From Candidatus Peregrinibacteria bacterium (lineage in GTDB: Bacteria; Patescibacteriota; Gracilibacteria; Peribacterales; Peribacteraceae): a stretch of 15,538 nucleotides of DNA. Position 1 is the first letter of the stretch, and the number at the start of each line of letters is the position of its first letter. Positions 7,196-12,448 of the stretch are shown here, in pieces. The translations under genes and the position numbers were made by a program. The stretch spans positions 1 to 15,538 of the forward strand of contig VGKZ01000013.1 of the NCBI GenBank assembly GCA_016866815.1. Reading direction: 5' to 3'. Below the pieces are notes generated by a model. It saw only the letters and a program-made list of their open reading frames with translations, was not told the origin of the DNA and searched no databases.

Positions 7196-8503
7196 GTGAA
7201 GAGATTCTTTGCATCATTTGAGCAGCATCGCATTCTCGGGGGCGCCGCCGTCCTGGCTGTCACGCAAATTGCTGCGTCCGTTGCTGGGCTTGCCCGCGAT
7301 CATTTGCTGAATCGCACGTTTCCCGGTCTCGATACTGTTGACGTGTACTTCGCTGCTTTCCGTCCCAGCGATCTCCTGTTTCAGGTCACCATCATGGCCG
7401 GCTACTCGGTGGCGCTCGTGCCACTTCTTGCGAAGTATACATCCCATGAGCACGAGCGCGGGATGGATGACCTTCTCAACGGTGTCATGGGATTAGCGGC
7501 AGTGGTGTTCGGTGTTGTTGCCCTGGTGCTCGGTCTTGTACTTCCGGCTATCGCGCCGCTCTTCGTTCAATTCGAGGGAGAGACGCTTGCGGTCTACATC
7601 ACGTTCGGACGCATCGCGTTGCTGACGAACTTCCTCTTTGTTTTCGGCAATGCTTTCGGACAGTACTTCATCACCATTCAGCGGTACTGGATTTACGGAC
7701 TGACGCCGGTTCTCTACACGCTTGGAACGATTGCCGGTACCGTTTTCCTCACTCCGAACATCGGTGCATACGGCCCCGTGGTCGGCACGTTAGCCGGGGC
7801 GCTCCTGTACGTTCTCGTTCGTCTCATAGGTGCCATGCATACGGGTTACCGTCCGAGAATTTCGCTCTGGCATCCGGATATTCGCGAGCTGGGATGGTTG
7901 ATGATGCCGAGGATGATCGCCCTTGGCGTTCTCCAGGTAGAGTTGCTCTTCTTCGATCGTGTCGCTTCGGGTCTTGCTGCAGGTTCGATTACGATCAACA
8001 GCAACGCCAGAAATTTTCAGTCTGTCGTTGTCGGTGCGGTAGGTATAGCACTCGCTCAATCTGCATTCTCATTGCTCAGTCAGGCTGCCGCGAAGCGTGA
8101 AGCAAAGCGATTTATGTTGTACCTGAGGAAGGGGATTGGCATTATGCTCATGTTGACGATTCCGGGATCGCTCGCTCTATGGCTACTTGCGCCTGTTGCC
8201 GCGTGGCTCGTACATCTTCAGGATGTTCTTCCCGTCTTCACGATGTGTCTTGCTCTCTATGCATTGAGCATTCCATTTGAGAGCGTGAGTCACCTCCTTC
8301 TCCGTGCGTTCTATTCTCTAAAAGACACGACGGTTCCCGCTGTCCTGACCGTTCTCAACGGCACTGTGGCCATCGGAGTATCCTGGTACTTTGCACCGCA
8401 TTACGGCGTCTACGCCCTTGCACTGGGCTTTGCTTCCGGCCAGATCGTGCAGACGGCAGGACTGGCGATTCTTCTGCCGTACAGAATGAAACATCTGCAA
8501 TGA
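7196..8503 (+). CDS. murJ: Lipid II flippase MurJ (MviN family)
   Basis: Integral membrane protein of 435 aa, predicted to flip lipid-linked peptidoglycan precursor to the outer face of the membrane. The N-terminus carries the family pattern: an amphipathic start, AVTQIAASVAGLARDHLL, then DVYFAAFRPSDLLFQ, followed by repeated hydrophobic segments across the whole length. It is shorter than the roughly 510-residue proteobacterial protein with 14 helices, so the C-terminal helices may be missing; I estimate about 12 segments. Two adjacent GTG codons (7193 and 7196) can start it and no Shine-Dalgarno sequence helps to choose. It converges on the acylphosphatase gene with a 6-base gap. With murC and the FtsB-like gene it is the third wall gene here. 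Other MOP-superfamily flippases are less likely given the N-terminal motif. Confidence 0.92.
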   Translation: MKRFFASFEQHRILGGAAVLAVTQIAASVAGLARDHLLNRTFPGLDTVDVYFAAFRPSDLLFQVTIMAGYSVALVPLLAKYTSHEHERGMDDLLNGVMGLAAVVFGVVALVLGLVLPAIAPLFVQFEGETLAVYITFGRIALLTNFLFVFGNAFGQYFITIQRYWIYGLTPVLYTLGTIAGTVFLTPNIGAYGPVVGTLAGALLYVLVRLIGAMHTGYRPRISLWHPDIRELGWLMMPRMIALGVLQVELLFFDRVASGLAAGSITINSNARNFQSVVVGAVGIALAQSAFSLLSQAAAKREAKRFMLYLRKGIGIMLMLTIPGSLALWLLAPVAAWLVHLQDVLPVFTMCLALYALSIPFESVSHLLLRAFYSLKDTTVPAVLTVLNGTVAIGVSWYFAPHYGVYALALGFASGQIVQTAGLAILLPYRMKHLQ

Positions 8504-8509
8504 ACGCCT

Positions 8510-8779
8510 TTACTGCTTGATCGTGAAATCTTCGCAGCCTTGCGTGTCGGTTTCGTGTGCCAGCACTTTCTCCACGCGTGCTGCGGGAGGTCCTCTGTGG
8601 CACCACGCGATGAATTGCCGGATGGCGTCATCCATGCCCTCCGCGTGAATCTCCACGGATCCGTCACTGCAATTTTTCGCCCATCCCTTTACACCAAGTG
8701 CATCGGCCTGCTCTTTTGCTGTTGCACGGAAGAACACACCTTGCACACTGCCGGCGATGCGGAGGATCACTGCTCGCAC
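8510..8779 (-). CDS. acyP: Acylphosphatase
   Basis: A small cytoplasmic enzyme (89 aa) that hydrolyses acyl phosphates such as carbamoyl or acetyl phosphate. The length is typical. The active-site loop SVQGVFFR ends with the phosphate-binding arginine Arg18, and the catalytic asparagine is Asn36 in KGWAKNCSDGSVEI. The GPPAARVEKV segment near the C-terminus is also standard. The start is GTG, giving MRAVILRIAG as expected for the family. It is the last gene of the secE-nusG-unknown-acyP run, 15 bases after the unknown gene. A TATACT box 8 bases upstream of the GTG could give it its own leaderless transcript. Nothing in the sequence links it to transcription or export, so the placement is probably incidental. 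Confidence 0.93.
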   Translation of the reverse strand: MRAVILRIAGSVQGVFFRATAKEQADALGVKGWAKNCSDGSVEIHAEGMDDAIRQFIAWCHRGPPAARVEKVLAHETDTQGCEDFTIKQ

Positions 8780-8787
8780 AAGATGTG

Positions 8788-8796
8788 AGTATAGCT
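8788..8796 (-). promoter_or_regulatory. Candidate extended -10 box for acyP
   Basis: On the minus strand the nine bases are AGCTATACT, identical to the -10 region of lepB and one base from that of the PH-domain gene. TATACT ends 8 bases before the acyP GTG. There is no clear -35 at 17 bases. The box overlaps the stop codon of the upstream gene. Inference from similarity and spacing. Confidence 0.35.
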
Positions 8797-9130
8797 ATTC
8801 TCCCTCCACCTTGCGTTCAATTTCCAGAATTTCTGCAGGTACGGACAGTACGGTTTTCATGCCATCTCGTATTTGTTCGCGATACACGGAACGAACGTTG
8901 ACCGGAATGGTATCGTGAGCCAGTTGGAGAAGTGCATGAACGTTTGTTTCCAGTGTGCAGTTCACTTTTCCGTTTAGAATACTGACTGAGAAATATTCCG
9001 TCCACAGAGATCGTGCTGCCAGAAAAATTCTATACCACGCAGAGGCTCTGTTATCCGGATCATGGTTCTCCTGTGAAAAGGCAGAAATTTCCCTCCTGAG
9101 AGCCTCCATCAGATCACTGCAATCATCCAT
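8795..9130 (-). CDS. Uncharacterised 111-residue protein in the secE-nusG operon
   Basis: I do not recognise this protein. It is predicted to be soluble and mostly helical, without a signal peptide or membrane segment. It has an acidic N-terminus, an aromatic patch around residues 32-48 (WYRIFLAARSLWTEYF), a beta-like stretch (VNCTLETNV) and a charged C-terminus (EILEIERKVEGE). It starts at ATG 9130, five bases after the nusG stop, and ends 15 bases before acyP, so it is almost certainly cotranscribed with nusG. There is no convincing Shine-Dalgarno sequence, although a purine-rich AAGAAGAAG precedes it. The tight spacing and the absence of any competing frame support a real gene. Confidence 0.72.
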   Translation of the reverse strand: MDDCSDLMEALRREISAFSQENHDPDNRASAWYRIFLAARSLWTEYFSVSILNGKVNCTLETNVHALLQLAHDTIPVNVRSVYREQIRDGMKTVLSVPAEILEIERKVEGE

Positions 9131-9135
9131 AATGC

Positions 9136-9681
9136 TTACTTCTTCTTCGCCTGCGTGAAGTCCAGTTCGACCGGTGTTTCACGATCGAAGATGAGCACGT
9201 TCACGGTGAGCTTGCCCTTGTTGATATCGACGGAATCGACCGTACCTTCGTAGTTCTTGAATGGACCGTCGATGATGACGACGAGGTCGCCGATCTGGAA
9301 GTCGCTCTTGAATTTCGCCTGCTGCTCGCCTATGCGGCGCTCGATGACGCCGAATTCCTCCGGAGTCACGGGAACCGGAATGTTTCCGGAGCCGACGAAG
9401 CCCGTTACGTTCGGCGTGTTACGCACCAGATACCACGACTCATCCGTTACCGTCATGTCGACGAGAACATACCCCGGAAAGAGTTTCTTCTCCTCTTCGA
9501 TCGGTTCGTTCTTCCGGAACGTCAGCTGCTTCTCCTTCGGGACCTGAACGTCGAAGATATAGTCCTGCATACCCATAGATTCGATGCGCTGCTTGAGCGA
9601 TTCGGCGACGGCGTCTTCATAGCCGCTGTACGTGTGCACGACGTACCAGTTTCTTCCGGCATTGGGGTCCTGTTTGCCCAT
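9136..9681 (-). CDS. nusG: Transcription termination/antitermination factor NusG
   Basis: A 181-residue RNA-polymerase-associated factor that modulates elongation, pausing and Rho action and couples to the ribosome. The NGN domain spans about 11-118, with NWYVVHTYSGYEDAVAESL at its start and LFPGYVLVDM and PNVTGFVG in the core. The KOW domain spans about 128-176, with IGDLVVIIDGPFKNYEGTV followed by the usual VDINKGKLTVNVLIF. The ATG is separated by four bases from the secE stop (TGA), the classical secE-nusG arrangement. The upstream bases are pyrimidine-rich with no Shine-Dalgarno sequence, so translation may be coupled to secE. Unusually, rplK and rplA do not follow. Confidence 0.98.
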   Translation of the reverse strand: MGKQDPNAGRNWYVVHTYSGYEDAVAESLKQRIESMGMQDYIFDVQVPKEKQLTFRKNEPIEEEKKLFPGYVLVDMTVTDESWYLVRNTPNVTGFVGSGNIPVPVTPEEFGVIERRIGEQQAKFKSDFQIGDLVVIIDGPFKNYEGTVDSVDINKGKLTVNVLIFDRETPVELDFTQAKKK

Positions 9682-9685
9682 AGAA

Positions 9686-9877
9686 TCAGTAGGTGAGGGA
9701 GAGGAGGAACGTCACGATGAGCGACAGTGCGTAATCGATGACGCCGAAAGCGAGGGACGAAACGAGGGTGAAGCCGATCACGATGATCGACAAACGGATT
9801 GCCTGCTGTCGTGTTGGCCAGCGCACGTGCCGCAGCTCTGAGATCGAATCGTTGATGTAGGTCATGAAGGCTTGCAT
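9686..9877 (-). CDS. secE: Preprotein translocase subunit SecE
   Basis: The small essential subunit of the SecYEG channel. It has 63 residues with a single membrane-spanning segment at about 28-59, preceded by the conserved amphipathic region ending in ELRHVRWPTRQQA. That basic Trp-Pro-Thr motif is the hallmark of bacterial SecE. The length is normal for the single-helix form. ATG 9877 is used here; ATG 9865 four codons later would also keep the motif. It is the first gene of the nusG operon, just downstream of the lepB terminator. TAAGAT (9890-9895 on the minus strand) lies 12 bases upstream and could be its -10 box, overlapping that terminator's U-tract. Confidence 0.92.
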   Translation of the reverse strand: MQAFMTYINDSISELRHVRWPTRQQAIRLSIIVIGFTLVSSLAFGVIDYALSLIVTFLLSLTY

Positions 9878-9894
9878 GGTTGCCGTGTGATCTT

Positions 9895-9912
9895 AAAAAA
9901 CCCCTCCCGGGG
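9895..9912 (-). terminator. Rho-independent terminator of lepB
   Basis: On the minus strand CCCC-GGGA-GGGG is followed by six T residues. The 4-bp all-GC stem is short, but the U-tract is clear. It lies 55 bases after the lepB stop and 17 bases before the secE start, so it separates lepB from the secE-nusG unit. Confidence 0.7.
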
Positions 9913-9967
9913 CGCACTGGAGATAGTACCATTCCAGCGGGTTCCGCGCAAGCGAAAGAACGAATAC

Positions 9968-10597
9968 CTAAATACCGTACTCCGGCGCCTCCAGCGCATG
10001 GATTTTGCTGATGGGCAGAGCAATGATCCATACCCTCCCTGCGATGCTCTTTTCGGGAACGAACGGCGAAGCGGCACCGGTCTCATCGCGGAAACTCCGG
10101 GAGTCGAGGCTTCCCTGCCTGTTGTCACCGAGGAGGAAGTAGTGCCCTTCGGGTACCTCGTACCGTATTTCATCCGTGTTCCCTCCGCTCGGCGGAGCCT
10201 GGTACGTATGCCCGGCATTCTTGTTGCTCAGGTACGGCTCCTTCAGGAGTACCTCCTCCGACAGTCCTTCCCTCAGAACGTAGACGCTTCCGCCTTCGAT
10301 GATGACGGTATCGCCGGGAACGCCGATGATGCGTTTGACGTAGGGTTTCTTCGGGTCCGTCGGTGGGCGGAGCACGATAACATCCCCGCGCTTGGGTTCG
10401 CCGATGCGGTACGCGAGCTTGTTGATGATGATGTATTCCCTGTGTTCCAGCGTCGGCACCATGGAATTGCCTTCCACCTGGAACGGAGACACCAGAAATG
10501 TCCGTATCGTTCCCACGATCGCCACGATGATCACGATGTTCAGGACGACGTCGAACAAGTGAAAGAGGAGCCCGTGGCGTTCATTGGACATTTCCAT
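9968..10597 (-). CDS. lepB: Signal peptidase I
   Basis: Membrane serine protease that removes signal peptides from exported proteins, probably including the three surface proteins encoded nearby. It has 209 aa with one N-terminal membrane anchor at about 11-35. The catalytic Ser45 is in VEGNSMVPTL, the general-base Lys88 in YVKRIIGVPGD, and box E is LLGDNRQGSLDSRSF. This single-anchor, medium-size form is typical of Gram-positive-like enzymes. The start is ATG 10597 or ATG 10591; the reading frame runs on to 10753, but that extension overlaps the divergent gene and has no signal. TATACT lies 7 bases upstream of ATG 10597, with no Shine-Dalgarno sequence. Confidence 0.97.
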   Translation of the reverse strand: MEMSNERHGLLFHLFDVVLNIVIIVAIVGTIRTFLVSPFQVEGNSMVPTLEHREYIIINKLAYRIGEPKRGDVIVLRPPTDPKKPYVKRIIGVPGDTVIIEGGSVYVLREGLSEEVLLKEPYLSNKNAGHTYQAPPSGGNTDEIRYEVPEGHYFLLGDNRQGSLDSRSFRDETGAASPFVPEKSIAGRVWIIALPISKIHALEAPEYGI

Positions 10598-10604
10598 ACG
10601 GGAA

Positions 10605-10674
10605 AGTATAGCTGCATCCATGGTAAAATCCACAGCAGTCCTCCTGTGGCTTTTGCAGCTTCCGGAGCTATAAT
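10605..10674. promoter_or_regulatory. Mirror-image bidirectional promoter between lepB and the PH-domain gene
   Basis: A perfect dyad CCACAG-N8-CTGTGG (10630-10649) is centred at 10639.5. Each arm reads CTGTGG outward and is followed by a base and TTTT. At equal distance on each side lies AGCTATACT (minus strand, -10 hexamer 10605-10610) or AGCTATAAT (plus strand, -10 hexamer 10669-10674). Seven bases then lead to the lepB ATG and to the GTG of the PH gene. CTGTGG occupies the -35 position, although it does not resemble TTGACA. The symmetry is seen directly; shared regulation is inferred. Confidence 0.6.
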
Positions 10675-10681
10675 CAGAATC

Positions 10682-11332
10682 GTGTTCGGTTCCCGACTGT
10701 TTCTCCGGCACCTCGATGATGACGAGGAGCTCGTGCGCATTGTCCATAAGCACTGGCTCGTCGGGCTGCGCGAATTGTTTTGGCCGTTCGTCAGCCTCGC
10801 TGCCTCATGGGCGTTCTATGCGTCTGCGCAGTATCCGACGGTTCTCTACGCCGCAGCCTTCTGGAGCGTGTTCGGCCTCGTCTGGCTCCTGCGGAATTTC
10901 AACGACTACTACCTCGATGCGTGGATCATCACCGATCAGGGCGTCATCGACGTCGCGTGGCATGGCTGGTTTCACCGCCAATCTTCCCGTGTGCTCTACA
11001 GTGACATTCAGGGTGTCAGCTATGAAATTGTGGGAATCCTCGGGACAGTGCTGCAGTTCGGCACGATCAGCATCGAAAAAATCTCGACGGGAAGTATGCT
11101 ATCGCTCGATTATGTGAAGCGGCCGCGCTCGGTGGAGAAAACCATTCTGAGGCAGATGGAGGGGTATCTGCATGGAAAAAATCTCACGGATGCAAAGCAT
11201 GTGCAGGAACTCCTCGCCCAGATCGTCGCACGGGAAATGCAGATGGACGGATTGCCGGAGGGAGAAGAGGACTCAGAAGATCCAGAGGATTCAGACGACT
11301 CAGATGACTCAGTCGACAGTGACGATGAGTAG
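10682..11332 (+). CDS. Membrane-anchored bacterial PH-domain (YdbS-like) protein with acidic tail
   Basis: A 216-residue protein of unknown role. An acidic N-terminus (LDDDEEL) precedes two membrane segments (about 27-47 and 52-71). A bacterial pleckstrin-homology domain of the bPH_2 type follows at about 74-160: DAWIITDQGVIDV, then a Trp/Phe/His stretch, SDIQGVSYEIVGILGTVLQFGTISI. A helical segment follows, and the C-terminus (195-216) is almost wholly Asp, Glu and Ser (20 of 22 residues). Such PH domains are widespread in bacterial membrane proteins without a settled function. The frame is open back to 9872 but there overlaps lepB on the other strand; GTG 10682, seven bases after TATAAT, is the likely start. 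It is followed after three bases by the HEPN-like gene. Confidence 0.87.
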   Translation: MFGSRLFLRHLDDDEELVRIVHKHWLVGLRELFWPFVSLAASWAFYASAQYPTVLYAAAFWSVFGLVWLLRNFNDYYLDAWIITDQGVIDVAWHGWFHRQSSRVLYSDIQGVSYEIVGILGTVLQFGTISIEKISTGSMLSLDYVKRPRSVEKTILRQMEGYLHGKNLTDAKHVQELLAQIVAREMQMDGLPEGEEDSEDPEDSDDSDDSVDSDDE

Positions 11333-11335
11333 ATA

Positions 11336-11752
11336 GTGCATTTCCCCCGAACCCGCATGGTTCTTCCACTGATTCTCCTCCTCGCAGCAGCGGTGATCAC
11401 CGTGTTGTTCGTTGCATGGAAGCTCAGTCGCAGGAGGAGGGTTTCGCAGAATGACCGTCAGAAGATAGCGTTGGAGTGGTCACATGCGTTGTCACTTCCG
11501 GCACCCGAGGCGAAGATTCTCGAGGCAGACAAAGTGCTCGATCACGTGATGAGCGCGCTCGGCGCAGAAGGTTCGTTCGCCGATAAACTCCGAAATCTCG
11601 GGCCGCGTCTGAAGAACCCCCAGCTTCTTTGGGATGCACATAAGCTCCGTAACCGTATCGCACATGAGACGGGAGTACGAGTGGATCGGAAAGAAGTGGA
11701 GCGGGCACTGAGGTCTTTTGAGGAAGCGATGCATGCATTTCTCCGCTCATGA
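11336..11752 (+). CDS. Small membrane-anchored protein with HEPN-like RNRIAH motif
   Basis: A 138-residue protein with one N-terminal membrane segment (about 8-30), a basic SRRRR stop-transfer, then a helical cytoplasmic domain. The segment WDAHKLRNRIAHETG (99-113) contains RNRIAH, which fits the R-x(4)-H signature of HEPN-type domains and sits between helices as in that fold. HEPN domains are often RNases or nucleotide-binding modules, but many small membrane versions are uncharacterised, so no activity is assigned. The GTG start at 11336 lies three bases after the PH-gene stop; ATG 11357 would trim seven residues. No Shine-Dalgarno sequence is seen. It probably shares a transcript with the PH-domain gene. 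Confidence 0.7.
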   Translation: MHFPRTRMVLPLILLLAAAVITVLFVAWKLSRRRRVSQNDRQKIALEWSHALSLPAPEAKILEADKVLDHVMSALGAEGSFADKLRNLGPRLKNPQLLWDAHKLRNRIAHETGVRVDRKEVERALRSFEEAMHAFLRS

Positions 11753-11784
11753 GTACTCGTATTGTTGTATCCGTTCGACGTTAG

Positions 11785-11809
11785 TATTCTTATAGCCAGT
11801 AACTATAAA
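11785..11809 (+). promoter_or_regulatory. Candidate promoter elements upstream of pth
   Basis: The 70-base spacer before pth holds TATAAA (11804-11809), ending 13 bases before the ATG, which would give a leader of about 7 bases. A second possibility is TTGTTG (11762-11767) with TATTCT (11785-11790) at 17-bp spacing. The choice cannot be made by eye. No Shine-Dalgarno sequence is present. Confidence 0.4.
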
Positions 11810-11822
11810 CGAAAAACGCGTC

Positions 11823-12395
11823 ATGAAGCCCTCTCTTCTCCTCATCGGCCTCGGTAACCCGGGTGCGCAGTACAAGCGTACGCGGCACAATGTGGGCTAT
11901 CTTGCTCTCGATCGTCTCAGCGGCGAGTTCGGGGAAGGAGACTGGGATGTGAAGCAGAAATTTCTCTCAGATGTGCAGGAGGCTCGTGTGAGTGTTGCGC
12001 CGGCACTGCTCATGAAGCCGACGACGTACATGAACCTTTCCGGCGATGCTGTCCGGAAGGCGGTGACGTACTACAAGCTCCGTCCCGCATCGCAGATTAT
12101 TGTTTTCGTCGACGATATCGATCTGCCTCTCGGAGATGTCCGCTTCCGCATGACCGGAGGTCCAGGAACGCACAACGGCATGAAGTCGATAGTTGATTCC
12201 ATCGGCAAGGATTTCCCACGCATACGTATCGGTATCGGTCCGAAGCCCGCGAAAGGGAATTTGGCCGCCTGGGTTTTGAGTGCGCTCACGGCCGGAGAAA
12301 CGAAGAAACTTGGAGAGGCGTTCGATCGGCTGCCGGATATGGTTCGGAAGTTTGTCATGGAGTCGTCGGAGCATTCAGAGAACGCGGAGGATTAG
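11823..12395 (+). CDS. pth: Peptidyl-tRNA hydrolase
   Basis: Cytoplasmic esterase that recycles peptidyl-tRNAs released from stalled ribosomes. It has 190 aa, typical for the bacterial family. Motifs are GLGNPGAQYKRTRHNVGY with the catalytic His22 and Asn12, KPTTYMNLSG with Asn71, VDDIDLPLG with Asp97, and GTHNGMKSI with His117 and Asn118, followed by RIRIGIGPKP. All residues known to matter in this family are present. The usual GGxGGHNG reads GGPGTHNG. The C-terminus is acidic (SSEHSENAED). The gene converges with the large DUF11 gene, and the 53-base gap contains a terminator oriented for the latter. Confidence 0.97.
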   Translation: MKPSLLLIGLGNPGAQYKRTRHNVGYLALDRLSGEFGEGDWDVKQKFLSDVQEARVSVAPALLMKPTTYMNLSGDAVRKAVTYYKLRPASQIIVFVDDIDLPLGDVRFRMTGGPGTHNGMKSIVDSIGKDFPRIRIGIGPKPAKGNLAAWVLSALTAGETKKLGEAFDRLPDMVRKFVMESSEHSENAED

Positions 12396-12398
12396 CGC

Positions 12399-12425
12399 TA
12401 AAAAAAGTGCGGGTTTCCCCGCACT
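12399..12425 (-). terminator. Rho-independent terminator of the seven-repeat DUF11 gene
   Basis: On the minus strand an 8-bp perfect stem (AGTGCGGG, four-base loop, CCCGCACT; 12406-12425) is followed by a run of seven T residues. It starts 23 bases after the leftward stop codon at 12449. On the plus strand the hairpin is not followed by T residues, so pth would be terminated poorly by it. Confidence 0.9.
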
Positions 12426-12448
12426 CTCTGATGATGCTTCGATGGTGT

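Noticed and set aside
9872..10681. Upstream part of the 486-codon plus-strand frame leading into the PH-domain gene
   Set aside because: It is antisense to lepB and secE upstream sequence and carries no motif. The PH protein begins sensibly at GTG 10682 after a TATAAT box.
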